From: Arenibacter troitsensis
Lineage (GTDB): Bacteria; Bacteroidota; Bacteroidia; Flavobacteriales; Flavobacteriaceae
Assembly (NCBI RefSeq): GCF_900177645.1
Contig: NZ_FXAO01000005.1
Span: 437,889 to 501,888 of the forward strand
Length of the DNA: 64,000 nucleotides
Reading direction: 5' to 3'
Shown here: one piece after another, positions 1-8,939 of the stretch
How positions within the stretch are numbered: position 1 is the first letter of the stretch
Layout of the letters: each line of letters begins with the position of its first letter
Position numbers and translations under genes: made by a program
The notes under the pieces: generated by a model
Databases searched by the model: none
The model's input: the letters and a program-made list of their open reading frames with translations, nothing else
What the model was told of the DNA's origin: nothing

Positions 1-2789
1 TGCTAAGAACCATCAGGGTCAACTCGGTAGACCAGTTGATTTCAGAAACCATTCCGGATGATATTCGTCTTGCTAAGCCCTTGGCTTTGGACACCCCATT
101 GAGTGAACACGAGTATTTGTCCCATATTCAAGTCTTGTCCGAGAAAAACAAAGTTTTTAAATCATATATAGGGCTAGGTTATCATGAAAGTATAACTCCT
201 TCGGTGATAAAAAGAAATATTTTGGAAAATGCAGGATGGTATACGGCCTACACGCCTTACCAAGCTGAAATTGCCCAAGGGCGCTTGGAGGCCTTATTGA
301 ATTTCCAAACCGTAATAGCCGAACTTACAGGAATGGAATTGGCCAATGCCTCCCTTTTGGACGAGAGTACTGCCGCCGCAGAAGCCATGACCATGCTCTT
401 TGATGTACGAAGCAGGGATCAAAAGAAAAACAACGTTTTAAAATTCTTTGTTTCCGAAGAGATATTGCCCCAGACATTGTCCTTGTTAAAAACAAGGTCC
501 ACGCCACTCGACATAGAACTGATTGTTGGTAACCACGAAAGCTTCGAATTCGGTGACGATTATTTTGGCGCCTTGTTGCAATACCCAGGAAAGCATGGCC
601 AAGTACATGATTATGCTTCCTTCGTGGCCAAGGCCGTAGAAAAAAATATAAAAGTTGCCGTTGCCGCAGATATCTTAAGTTTGGCTTTATTGACCCCTCC
701 GGGTGAATTTGGAGCCGATGTGGTGGTAGGAACCACTCAACGGTTTGGAATTCCCTTAGGTTATGGCGGACCACATGCCGCTTTTTTTGCCACAAAGGAA
801 GAGTACAAACGAAGTATCCCTGGTAGAATAATCGGAGTTACAAAGGACACCGATGGCAAGCCGGCATTAAGGATGGCTTTACAGACAAGGGAGCAGCACA
901 TAAAACGGGACAAGGCTACCTCCAACATCTGCACAGCTCAGGTCCTATTGGCTGTAATGGCCGGGATGTACGCGGTTTATCACGGTCCAAAAGGATTAAA
1001 ATATATCGCAAACAAGGTGCATTCCACAGCCGTTACCCTGGCGGATAGTCTTGAAAAATTAGGGTTGTACCAAACCAACACTTCGTATTTTGACACCATA
1101 AGTATAAAGGCGGATTCCTCCAAAGTAAGGCCCATTGCCGAAAAATATGAGGTTAATTTCCTATACGTTGATGCAGACACCATATCTATTGCATTGAACG
1201 AAGCCACTTCCATAAAAGACCTACAATTAATAGTGAATATCTTCGCCGAAGCTATCGGCAAAGAAGCTATTACAATCAATGGCCTTTTATCACAATCCCT
1301 GCTTGAAAACAAGCTTGTGCGTACCTCAACCTTTTTGGAGAACAGCGTGTTCAATTCCTATCACTCGGAAACGGAATTGATGCGTTATATCAAAAAATTG
1401 GAACGAAAGGATCTGGCCTTGAACCACTCCATGATTTCCTTGGGTTCCTGTACCATGAAATTGAACGCTGCCTCCGAAATGCTTCCTTTGAGTATGGCAC
1501 GTTGGGGAAATATCCACCCTTTTGTTCCTGTGGAACAAGCCGAAGGCTATCAGATCATCCTGAAGGAATTGGAAAGAGATCTGAATATCATCACCGGGTT
1601 TGCAGGCACTTCTTTACAGCCAAATTCCGGAGCACAAGGTGAATTCGCCGGCCTAATGGTCATAAGGGCTTATCATGAGTCCAGAGGGGAAGGCCATAGA
1701 AATATTTGCTTGATACCTGCCTCTGCGCATGGCACCAACCCAGCTTCGGCAGTAATGGCGGGCATGAAGGTAGTAGTTACAAAAACCGACGAAAACGGAA
1801 ACATAGATGTGGCCGACCTAGCAGAAAAGGCCGAGCTGCACAAAGATAATCTGTCCGCCTTAATGGTAACCTATCCGTCTACCCACGGCGTATTTGAATC
1901 CTCCATTAAGGAAATCACAAAATTGATTCATGATAACGGAGGTCAAGTCTATATGGACGGAGCCAATATGAATGCACAGGTAGGGTTGACCAACCCTGCC
2001 ACCATTGGTGCAGATGTCTGCCACTTAAACCTGCACAAGACTTTCGCTATTCCGCACGGTGGTGGTGGCCCGGGAGTGGGACCCATCTGTGTAGCGGAAC
2101 AATTAGTGCCGTTTTTACCTGGAAACCCTGTAATTAAAACTGGTGGAGACAAAGCTATTACAGCTATTTCGGCTGCTCCTTGGGGAAGTTCTTTGGTATG
2201 TTTGATTTCTTATGGATATATAAAAATGTTAGGGGAAAATGGTTTGACCCAGTCTACTAAAACTGCTATCCTTAATGCAAACTACATTAAAAATAAGCTA
2301 AGCGGAAAATTCGATGTGCTCTATACCGGGGAAAGAGGTAGGGCTGCCCACGAAATGATCATAGACTGTAGGCCATTTAAAGAAAATGGCATAGAAGTTA
2401 CGGATATCGCCAAAAGATTAATGGATTATGGATTCCATGCACCTACCGTTTCTTTCCCAGTTGCCGGAACACTTATGATAGAGCCAACAGAGAGCGAAAG
2501 CTTGGCCGAATTGGACCGATTCTGTAGTGCCATGCTATCCATTCGTGAAGAAATTGATGCAGCATCTGCTGAAGACAACAACAATGCGCTAAAAAATGCA
2601 CCCCATACTTTGGAAATGGTGACCAATGACAAATGGGAGTTTCCATACACTAGACAACAGGCCGCCTTCCCTTTGCCATATATATTGGAAAACAAGTTTT
2701 GGCCTAGCGTAAGACGTGTAGACGACACATATGGAGACCGTAATTTAATATGTACCTGCGCTCCTATCGAGGCATATGCGGAAGCATAA
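1..2789 (+). CDS. gcvP: Glycine dehydrogenase (decarboxylating), glycine cleavage P protein, 5' end cut by window
   Basis: Pyridoxal-phosphate enzyme of the glycine cleavage system. It decarboxylates glycine and passes the aminomethyl group to the lipoyl arm of the H protein. The reading frame is open from base 3, and the residues before the TTG at 36 still match the family (a stretch ending in [12 protein letters not shown]), so the true start lies upstream and roughly 30 N-terminal residues are missing. The fused two-domain P protein is recognisable: the N-terminal half has the [10 protein letters not shown] and [14 protein letters not shown] stretches, and the C-terminal half carries the PLP-binding lysine in [13 protein letters not shown] (Lys codon 2037-2039). 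A strong intrinsic terminator follows directly. It appears to be transcribed alone or as the last gene of its unit. Any upstream glycine-responsive leader would be outside the window. Confidence 0.97.
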   Translation, partial: LRTIRVNSVDQLISETIPDDIRLAKPLALDTPLSEHEYLSHIQVLSEKNKVFKSYIGLGYHESITPSVIKRNILENAGWYTAYTPYQAEIAQGRLEALLNFQTVIAELTGMELANASLLDESTAAAEAMTMLFDVRSRDQKKNNVLKFFVSEEILPQTLSLLKTRSTPLDIELIVGNHESFEFGDDYFGALLQYPGKHGQVHDYASFVAKAVEKNIKVAVAADILSLALLTPPGEFGADVVVGTTQRFGIPLGYGGPHAAFFATKEEYKRSIPGRIIGVTKDTDGKPALRMALQTREQHIKRDKATSNICTAQVLLAVMAGMYAVYHGPKGLKYIANKVHSTAVTLADSLEKLGLYQTNTSYFDTISIKADSSKVRPIAEKYEVNFLYVDADTISIALNEATSIKDLQLIVNIFAEAIGKEAITINGLLSQSLLENKLVRTSTFLENSVFNSYHSETELMRYIKKLERKDLALNHSMISLGSCTMKLNAASEMLPLSMARWGNIHPFVPVEQAEGYQIILKELERDLNIITGFAGTSLQPNSGAQGEFAGLMVIRAYHESRGEGHRNICLIPASAHGTNPASAVMAGMKVVVTKTDENGNIDVADLAEKAELHKDNLSALMVTYPSTHGVFESSIKEITKLIHDNGGQVYMDGANMNAQVGLTNPATIGADVCHLNLHKTFAIPHGGGGPGVGPICVAEQLVPFLPGNPVIKTGGDKAITAISAAPWGSSLVCLISYGYIKMLGENGLTQSTKTAILNANYIKNKLSGKFDVLYTGERGRAAHEMIIDCRPFKENGIEVTDIAKRLMDYGFHAPTVSFPVAGTLMIEPTESESLAELDRFCSAMLSIREEIDAASAEDNNNALKNAPHTLEMVTNDKWEFPYTRQQAAFPLPYILENKFWPSVRRVDDTYGDRNLICTCAPIEAYAEA

Positions 2790-2814
2790 AAACCTCAACA
2801 AAACCAAGCAATTT

Positions 2815-2847
2815 AAAGCCTTTCACCCAATTGTGAAAGGCTTTTTT
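2815..2847 (+). terminator. Intrinsic terminator after gcvP
   Basis: Perfect 12-bp inverted repeat (2815-2826 with 2833-2844) around a 6-nt loop. The run of T overlaps the 3' arm, starting at 2842. It lies 26 bases after the gcvP stop and closes that transcript. Confidence 0.9.
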
Positions 2848-2920
2848 ATTGACAATTGCAAAAGCGCAATTATCTTGAACATCATATCAAATCCAAAGGA
2901 CAAAAAGTACCGCGGCCCAA

Positions 2921-2948
2921 TTGGTTTATATTTATACTATTAAATTTG
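2921..2948 (+). promoter_or_regulatory. Possible Bacteroidota promoter before the KAS III-like gene
   Basis: TTGG at 2921-2924 and TAAATTTG at 2941-2948 match the Bacteroidota -33/-7 elements, with a 16-bp spacer that is shorter than usual. The -7 box ends only 9 bases before the ATG at 2958, so this promoter would give an almost leaderless mRNA. It may be a chance match in AT-rich DNA. Confidence 0.25.
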
Positions 2949-2957
2949 CATATCATT

Positions 2958-4016
2958 ATGAACATTGGCATTACTGGCACTGGTTCTTACCTACCATCCA
3001 TCGTAACAAAAAATTCAGATTTTGAAAATCATGATTTTTTAAATGAGGATGGCACCCCTTTTAAACATCCTAATGAGGTAATCATTCAAAAATTCCAAGG
3101 CATTACCGGAATCAGTGAAAGGCGCTACGCCGCAGATAATTTAAACACCTCCAAACTGGCATTTTTTGCAGCAGAAAAGGCAATAACCGATGCAAAAATT
3201 GACAAAGAGGAACTGGACTACATAATTTTTGCCCATAATTTTGGTGACGTATCCATTAGCCAGTCCCAGGGAGATGCCTTACCAAGTTTAGCTACACGTG
3301 TAAAACATCAATTACAGATCAAGAATCCCAAATGTGTTGCCTATGACCTCTTATTTGGTTGCCCAGGCTGGATAGAAGGAATAATCCAAGCACATGCATT
3401 TATCAAAAGTGGGATTGCCAAAAAGTGTCTTGTAATTGGCGCAGAAACCCTATCCAGAATTGTGGACAAGCATGATCGGGACTCCATGATCTATTCTGAC
3501 GGTGCCGGGGCCACCATTGTAGAAGCTAGTGAAAATGCTGGCCAAATCCTATCACACAATAGTGCAACCTATGCCAATGAGGAAGCTTTTTTTCTCTTCT
3601 TCGGCGAGTCCTATTCCAAAACGGCCCAAGACGGCACACTATACATAAAAATGTATGGCCGAAAAATATATGAATTTGCAGTAACCTATGTGCCCCAAGC
3701 CATGAAAGATTGTTTGGACAAAAGTGGGGTGCCAATAACCGAGGTAAAAAAAATATTCATTCACCAGGCCAATGAAAAAATGGACGAGGCCATAGTAAAA
3801 CGTTTCTACAAACTTTTCGATATGGATATGCCCGATGGAATTATGCCCATGAGTATAGAAAAATTGGGAAATAGTTCAGTAGCTACCATACCCACCCTAT
3901 ATGATATGGTGAAAAATGGAAAAATGGAAAATCAGTCGATAAAAAAAGGAGATGTTGTTATATTTGCCAGTGTTGGTGCAGGCATGAACATAAACGCCAT
4001 TGTCTATAGGGTATAA
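2958..4016 (+). CDS. 3-oxoacyl-ACP synthase III family protein (FabH-like)
   Basis: Thiolase-fold condensing enzyme of 352 residues. The start is placed at ATG 2958 (MNIGITGTGSYLP) because the frame upstream to 2856 reads through non-homologous, low-complexity sequence. The Cys-His-Asn triad of KAS III enzymes is present: Cys135 in LFGCPGW, His269 in FIHQAN and Asn305 in LGNSS. This argues for an active condensing enzyme rather than a decarboxylase-type relative. The sequence around the cysteine (GCPGW) differs from housekeeping FabH (usually ACSGF), so it may be a specialised paralogue acting on another acyl primer. It sits upstream of a methyltransferase-like gene and a glycosyltransferase on the same strand, separated by 106 and 69 bases. 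A joint role in a lipid or secondary metabolite is only inference. Confidence 0.85.
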   Translation: MNIGITGTGSYLPSIVTKNSDFENHDFLNEDGTPFKHPNEVIIQKFQGITGISERRYAADNLNTSKLAFFAAEKAITDAKIDKEELDYIIFAHNFGDVSISQSQGDALPSLATRVKHQLQIKNPKCVAYDLLFGCPGWIEGIIQAHAFIKSGIAKKCLVIGAETLSRIVDKHDRDSMIYSDGAGATIVEASENAGQILSHNSATYANEEAFFLFFGESYSKTAQDGTLYIKMYGRKIYEFAVTYVPQAMKDCLDKSGVPITEVKKIFIHQANEKMDEAIVKRFYKLFDMDMPDGIMPMSIEKLGNSSVATIPTLYDMVKNGKMENQSIKKGDVVIFASVGAGMNINAIVYRV

Positions 4017-4122
4017 TCCATAGACCACTTAACACTATTTCAAATATCATTGTTTCTGGTTTTGGGACCTATTCTCTTTAAAACCGCAAAAACATGTTAT
4101 AAAACAAACCAGATACCTACCG

Positions 4123-4653
4123 ATGTACGAAAGAACCTTCCCGAACAAACGTTTTAAACATACCCTGGAATTTCTACAAAAACACATATCAACCGACCAA
4201 TCCATTTTGGATCTAGGGGTGGAAAATCCATTTTCCAAGATTATGAAGGAAAATGGTTATCAAGTAGAAAACACACAAGGTGAGGATTTGGATCTGGATT
4301 TTTCCGCTGTCCTCACCACCGAGGCGGAAGTTGTCACTGCTTTTGAAATCTTTGAGCATCTTTTGGCCCCTTTCAATGTTCTTAGCCAGATCAAAAGCGA
4401 TAAATTGGTGGCCAGTATTCCACTAAGATTGTGGTTTTCATCGGCCTACAAAAGTAAGACCGATCCCTGGGACAGGCACTTTCATGAGTTTGAAGACTGG
4501 CAGTTTGATTGGTTATTGGAAAAGGCGGGATGGGAAATAAAGGATCGGGCAAAATGGACCAACCCCGTGAAAAAAATTGGGATTAGACCACTGCTGCGCA
4601 GTTTTACTCCCAGATATTACATGGTGTATGCCGAAAGAAAAATACAGCCTTGA
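4123..4653 (+). CDS. Class I SAM-dependent methyltransferase-like protein
   Basis: Protein of 176 residues with a degenerate Rossmann methyltransferase pattern: SILDLGVENPFS (about residues 28-39) at the motif I position, then a later strand reading TAFEIFEHLLAP that resembles the motif after which many such enzymes place an acidic residue. The glycine-rich SAM loop is weak (LGVENPFS rather than GxGxG), so catalytic activity is uncertain. The second half (WDRHFHEFEDWQFDWLLEKAGWEI) is the typical C-terminal part of methyltransferase type 11/12 proteins. The start ATG at 4123 is the first in frame. It lies between the KAS III-like gene and a family 2 glycosyltransferase, all on the + strand, so the three may be co-transcribed. 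The substrate is unknown. Confidence 0.65.
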   Translation: MYERTFPNKRFKHTLEFLQKHISTDQSILDLGVENPFSKIMKENGYQVENTQGEDLDLDFSAVLTTEAEVVTAFEIFEHLLAPFNVLSQIKSDKLVASIPLRLWFSSAYKSKTDPWDRHFHEFEDWQFDWLLEKAGWEIKDRAKWTNPVKKIGIRPLLRSFTPRYYMVYAERKIQP

Positions 4654-4722
4654 ATTTTCACTTGGACTACAGCAGACAGAAAACGGACCCAGTCAACCAC
4701 TAAAACAAATATATAATTAACG

Positions 4723-5577
4723 GTGAAGTATTATATCATTATCCCTGCACACAACGAAGGCCAGTTCTTAACGGACGCCTTGCAATCTGTGGCTATACAA
4801 ACCTTGCCTCCCAAAAGAGTTGTTGTGGTAAATGATAATTCATCGGACAATACCGAGCAAATAATAGATAGCTTCACCGCCAAACACAGCTATATATCAA
4901 AGATCAATGCTAAATCGTCCACTGTCCATTTGCCTGGCAGTAAAGTTGTCAATGCCTTTAATAAAGGCTTGGAACAATTGGATGAAGACTATGACTTTAT
5001 AGTAAAATTAGATGCCGATATAATTCTTCCCGATTTCTATTTTGAAAAAGTAGCCAAGATTTTTTCTGATGACGCAAAAATTGGGATAGCAGGTGGATTT
5101 GCCTATGAACAGGACAAAAATGGGGATTGGAAACTAAATCACCCTATGGACAAAGACCATGTGCGCGGTGCTTTTAAGGCGTATAGCAAAAGATGTTTTA
5201 AGGCTATTGGGGGGCTTAAAACCGCCATGGGTTGGGATACCGTAGACGAGCTACTTGCCCAATACAACGGTTTTAGCATCTATACAGATAGTGACTTGCA
5301 CGTTATACACTTACGCCCACTGGGAAATGCTTATAACAAAAAAGCCAAATTACTACAAGGAAAGGCCATGTTCACTATGAGGTACGGATTTCTGATTACT
5401 CTGATTGCTTCGATAAAAATGGCCTTGAAACAAAAAAAGCCAAGAGCATTTTTAGATAATCTTCAAGGTTATCTTTTGGCTCGGAAAGAAAAAACAGATT
5501 TTATTGTAAGCCTCGCGGAGGGTAAGTTTATTCGCCAGCTGCGATGGAGAAAAATAAAAGCCAAACTCTTCCAATAA
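4723..5577 (+). CDS. Family 2 glycosyltransferase
   Basis: GT-A fold inverting glycosyltransferase of 284 residues. The N-terminus reads YIIIPAHNEGQFL, followed by VVVVNDNSSDNT, the nucleotide-binding part of GT2 enzymes. KLDADIILP carries the DxD motif (Asp-Ala-Asp) that binds metal and the sugar nucleotide. The start is a GTG at 4723, since no in-frame ATG precedes the conserved beta strand. The C-terminal part (residues about 205-284) is basic with a short hydrophobic stretch (YGFLITLIASIKMAL), which suggests membrane association at the cytoplasmic face. The donor and acceptor cannot be told from the sequence. It follows the methyltransferase-like gene by 69 bases and ends in an intrinsic terminator that overlaps its last codons. 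Confidence 0.9.
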   Translation: MKYYIIIPAHNEGQFLTDALQSVAIQTLPPKRVVVVNDNSSDNTEQIIDSFTAKHSYISKINAKSSTVHLPGSKVVNAFNKGLEQLDEDYDFIVKLDADIILPDFYFEKVAKIFSDDAKIGIAGGFAYEQDKNGDWKLNHPMDKDHVRGAFKAYSKRCFKAIGGLKTAMGWDTVDELLAQYNGFSIYTDSDLHVIHLRPLGNAYNKKAKLLQGKAMFTMRYGFLITLIASIKMALKQKKPRAFLDNLQGYLLARKEKTDFIVSLAEGKFIRQLRWRKIKAKLFQ

Positions 5578-5595
5578 GAAAAGTTTGGCTTTTTA
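5559..5595 (+). terminator. Intrinsic terminator overlapping the GT2 3' end
   Basis: The 9-bp stem AGCCAAACT (5559-5567) pairs with AGTTTGGCT (5582-5590), and the 3' arm runs into TTTTT. The GT2 stop codon lies in the loop. The site also lies just past the end of the convergent pafA-like gene and may serve both strands. Confidence 0.8.
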
Positions 5596-5616
5596 ATATT
5601 ACAACAAGTCTTAGTA

Positions 5617-7320
5617 TTAATCTATCACCTCATCAATTGGCTCTCCCGTAGTTCCCGAAGGAGCGTTCATTCCCATTAAGGCAGCTATTGTTGGAGCTAT
5701 GTCCGGAATCTCCGTTCTGTTGACCGTACTCCCCTTCTTAATGCCTTTACCATAAAACAACAAGGGGGCATGTGTATCGTAATTCCATGGCGAGCCATGT
5801 GTTGAACCTGTATTTCCATATTTTCCACTTCCAGGATCGAACACCATCAGTACATCCCCTGAACGTTTTTGATTAAATCCGTTCTGTACAATATGGGGAA
5901 TTCCCGTGGCATACTGATTTTGCCACATTTGATTGGCTGTAAACACCTTATAAATACCATCATATTGAATCAACTCCAAAGCCAACTCTTCTTCTACGTC
6001 AGCAATATCCAGGTCCAAACTCTTGATGACCCTATAATCCAAGAACAACTGATTATTGGACATTTTTTTTACAATATCCGTTGTTCCATAGGTATACTTC
6101 AGATATTCAGTAAGTCGGTCATCCAATTTTTTCGAATCCACCACACTAGCGGGAAGTTTCTGATCCCTTAAAAATGCCGGAACATTAATAGCTGCATGAT
6201 CTGCCGTTAGAAAAACGGTGTACTCCCCTGCTCCCACTTTTTTATCCAAAGCTTCAAAAAGACGTTTTAAATCCTGGTCCAAACGAAGATAGGTGTCCTC
6301 AATCTCCTTAGAATTGACTCCCCATTTATGCCCCACATAATCTGTACTTGAGAAGCTAATTGCCAGGAAGTCGGTATAAATATCAGCACCAAGCAACTCC
6401 TTATCCACAGCCTCCAAAGCAAAATCTGCAGTAAGGCTATTACCATAAGGCGTACTTTTCAATATGCTGTATTTACCATTATTATCCCATAAACCCACTA
6501 AGTCGTGAGGAAAGGTTGGGGTGGACTGACCTTCAAAAAGCCCTTCGTAATTATTGTTATCGGGACCACTTTCCATATAACCGTTAATGTCTCTAAGGGT
6601 TGTCCATGGCTTTTTGTATTTGGCCACACTTTTTTGTGCATTAAAATCCACGACCCATTTAGGCAACTCACTCATGTAATATGAGCTAGTAATCCAATTA
6701 CCCTCAGCCCCTCCATCAAACCAATAGGCGGCATTGGCCGTATGGCCACCAGGCAGAACGGCACCCCTATCCTTAATTGCAACAGCAATAACTTTGCCCC
6801 GCATTTGGGTGTGCAACCTTACTTGGTCCGTAATGGTCGTTGTTTGCATCCTATGTGGGGACATTTTTCCTGCATCGGAAGACGTTCCTACAGAATTATA
6901 ATTGGGATCCCCAGCGCAGTAAACACTTTCATCCGCATATTTATCATACCAATCATTGCTTATTATACCATGTACGGAAGGGGTTGTACCCGTATAAACT
7001 GAGGCATGTCCGGCACCTGTTACCGTTGGTGCGTAATTAAAATGATTGTTTTTACAATTAAACCCATCATTTACCAAGCGCTTAAAACCACCTTCTCCAT
7101 ATTGGTTCCAAAAACGGGTCAAATAATCGTACCGCATCTGATCCACTACAATACCCACTACCAACTTAGGGGTGGTAGCAATACTCTGAACAGTGACAGT
7201 TTCGGATTTGGATATGTCTTCTACCTTATTTTTTTTTGATTTTCTCTGGGCATTTACCTCAACAGGATTAAATCCTATTATAAGCAGTAAAAGCAATAGC
7301 AGCAGACTCTTATTTTGCAT
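5617..7320 (-). CDS. pafA: PafA-like alkaline phosphatase, exported
   Basis: Alkaline phosphatase superfamily hydrolase of 567 residues with an N-terminal signal peptide (hydrophobic poly-Leu run, cleavage near VNAQ). The active-site pattern is that of Elizabethkingia PafA, a zinc phosphate monoesterase: nucleophile Thr101 in PTVTGAGH, Asn122 in SNDWYDK, and the pair Lys183/Arg185 in IKDRG. The spacings 101-122 and 183-185 equal those of the characterised enzyme (Thr79, Asn100, Lys162, Arg164). The Lys/Arg pair distinguishes monoesterases from NPP-type diesterases in this fold. Metal ligands are visible in VVDQMR, FSSTDYVGH and LTADHAA. A role in periplasmic phosphate scavenging is expected. 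It is monocistronic and convergent with the GT2 gene. The gene symbol is by homology only. Confidence 0.88.
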   Translation of the reverse strand: MQNKSLLLLLLLLIIGFNPVEVNAQRKSKKNKVEDISKSETVTVQSIATTPKLVVGIVVDQMRYDYLTRFWNQYGEGGFKRLVNDGFNCKNNHFNYAPTVTGAGHASVYTGTTPSVHGIISNDWYDKYADESVYCAGDPNYNSVGTSSDAGKMSPHRMQTTTITDQVRLHTQMRGKVIAVAIKDRGAVLPGGHTANAAYWFDGGAEGNWITSSYYMSELPKWVVDFNAQKSVAKYKKPWTTLRDINGYMESGPDNNNYEGLFEGQSTPTFPHDLVGLWDNNGKYSILKSTPYGNSLTADFALEAVDKELLGADIYTDFLAISFSSTDYVGHKWGVNSKEIEDTYLRLDQDLKRLFEALDKKVGAGEYTVFLTADHAAINVPAFLRDQKLPASVVDSKKLDDRLTEYLKYTYGTTDIVKKMSNNQLFLDYRVIKSLDLDIADVEEELALELIQYDGIYKVFTANQMWQNQYATGIPHIVQNGFNQKRSGDVLMVFDPGSGKYGNTGSTHGSPWNYDTHAPLLFYGKGIKKGSTVNRTEIPDIAPTIAALMGMNAPSGTTGEPIDEVID

Positions 7321-7340
7321 TATTTTTATTTTTAAGGAAA

Positions 7341-7348
7341 CAAAAATA
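7341..7348 (-). promoter_or_regulatory. Possible -7 element of the pafA-like gene
   Basis: Read on the minus strand this is TATTTTTG, matching TAnnTTTG, 20 bases before the start codon at 7320. No clear -33 TTG is visible at the usual distance. Confidence 0.35.
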
Positions 7349-7434
7349 TAGAAATAAAACCTTTAAATTTTAATTGGAAGTTAAATGATTCTTAATATTG
7401 TTATTTTTACATTCTAAGCAATATTTTATATTGA

Positions 7435-8172
7435 ATGAATTATATAGCATCAATAGGCAGCTATTTCATCATGATCAAGGAGGTATTTAAAAAACCCACC
7501 AAATGGTCCATTATGAAAACCCTTATATTAAAGGAAATAGACGAACTGGTTTATGGTTCCATGGGTATTATTATTTTTATTTCCTTTTTTATCGGAGGAG
7601 TAGTTTCCATACAGACCGCCCTGAACATTACCAATCCGCTCATTCCACGAAATCTTATCGGATTTGCCACCAGACAATCTGTAATCCTCGAATTTGCACC
7701 AACATTCACCTCCATAATTATGGCTGGAAAGGTAGGTTCCTATATCACATCCAGCATTGGCACCATGAGGGTAACGGAACAAATTGATGCCCTAGAAATC
7801 ATGGGGGTCAATTCTTTGAACTATCTCGTTTTCCCAAAAATAATAGCAATGTTGTTTTATCCTTTTGTAATTGCGATAGCGATGTATGTAGGTATCTTTG
7901 GAGGCTGGACAGCCGGTGTTTTTGGAGGATTTAGTTCCAGTGCGGACTTCGTTGAAGGCTTGCAATTGGATTTTATTCCGTTTCACGTTACCTATTCCTT
8001 TATAAAATCGATAGTTTTTGCTCTGATTATTGCTACCATTCCTTCCTTTCACGGGTACTACATGAAAGGTGGGGCATTGGAAGTTGGCAAGGCCAGCACT
8101 ACTGCCTTTGTATGGACAAGTGTTGTGATCATCATTGTAAATTACATCTTAACACAATTACTTTTGGGCTAA
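7435..8172 (+). CDS. mlaE: MlaE-family ABC transporter permease
   Basis: Integral inner-membrane protein of 245 residues from the MlaE/YrbE permease family, which moves phospholipid between the inner membrane and an MCE-domain substrate-binding partner. It has the family's expected hydrophobic segments and the conserved central region LEFAPTFTSIIMAGKVGSYITSSIGTM, then TEQIDALEIMGVNS, the cytoplasmic coupling helix contacting the ATPase. Length is normal for the family. Its TAA overlaps the ATG of mlaF by one base, giving tight translational coupling. No MCE-domain gene (mlaD) is adjacent, so that component must lie elsewhere in the genome. Expected role: outer-membrane lipid asymmetry. Confidence 0.92.
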   Translation: MNYIASIGSYFIMIKEVFKKPTKWSIMKTLILKEIDELVYGSMGIIIFISFFIGGVVSIQTALNITNPLIPRNLIGFATRQSVILEFAPTFTSIIMAGKVGSYITSSIGTMRVTEQIDALEIMGVNSLNYLVFPKIIAMLFYPFVIAIAMYVGIFGGWTAGVFGGFSSSADFVEGLQLDFIPFHVTYSFIKSIVFALIIATIPSFHGYYMKGGALEVGKASTTAFVWTSVVIIIVNYILTQLLLG

Positions 8173-8939
8173 TGATAGAAGTAGACAACTTACACAAATC
8201 CTTCGGGGAAAGCCATGTTCTAAAAGGCATTAGTTCCAATTTTGAAAAGGGCAAGACCAATCTGATAATAGGGCAAAGTGGTTCCGGTAAAACGGTTTTT
8301 TTGAAATGTCTGTTGGGACTCTTTGCACCTGATGAGGGCTCCATTAGTTATGATGGAAAAATATATTCTGAACTTTCCGCAAGTGAACAACGTAATTTAA
8401 GGCAGGAAATGGGAATGGTCTTTCAAGGTAGCGCCCTGTTCGATTCCATGACCGTACAAGGAAATGTTATGTTTCCCTTGGGAATGTTTACCAAACAATC
8501 GAAATCTGAAATGCAGGATCGGGTAGATTTTGTGCTAAAACGGGTCAACCTTGTTGATGCCCATAACAAATTTCCATCGGAAATATCGGGAGGAATGCAA
8601 AAACGGGTTGCCATTGCCAGGGCCATTGTAATGAATCCAAAATACCTGTTTTGTGATGAACCCAATTCTGGACTTGATCCTAAAACCGCCATCCTCATCG
8701 ACAATCTTATTCATGAAATTACACAAGAATATGATATTACCACGGTAATCAACACCCATGACATGAATTCTGTTATGGAAATCGGTGAAAAGATAATTTT
8801 CCTAAAAAATGGATTAAAGGAATGGGAAGGCAGCAATAAAGAAATTTTTAAAACGGATAATGAAGCCGTAACCGACTTCGTTTATTCCTCCGAATTATTT
8901 AAAAAGGTGCGCCAAATGTATATAGAGGAGCGTAATTAA
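8172..8939 (+). CDS. mlaF: MlaF-family ABC transporter ATP-binding protein
   Basis: Cytoplasmic ATPase of 255 residues that powers the MlaE permease. Walker A GQSGSGKT is at residues 34-41, the Q-loop at VFQGSALFDSM (about 83-93), the ABC signature ISGGMQKR at about 138-145, Walker B LFCDEP at about 159-164, and the switch histidine in NTHDM. The start ATG at 8172 overlaps the mlaE stop (TAATG). Upstream in-frame codons lie inside mlaE and are rejected. The 3' end overlaps the convergent DUF389 gene by four bases, so there is no room for a separate terminator between them. Confidence 0.93.
   Translation: MIEVDNLHKSFGESHVLKGISSNFEKGKTNLIIGQSGSGKTVFLKCLLGLFAPDEGSISYDGKIYSELSASEQRNLRQEMGMVFQGSALFDSMTVQGNVMFPLGMFTKQSKSEMQDRVDFVLKRVNLVDAHNKFPSEISGGMQKRVAIARAIVMNPKYLFCDEPNSGLDPKTAILIDNLIHEITQEYDITTVINTHDMNSVMEIGEKIIFLKNGLKEWEGSNKEIFKTDNEAVTDFVYSSELFKKVRQMYIEERN

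Noticed and set aside
2856..2957. N-terminal extension of the KAS III-like protein
   Set aside because: Begins on a non-ATG codon just after the gcvP terminator and carries no homology; the conserved MNIGITGTG start is used.
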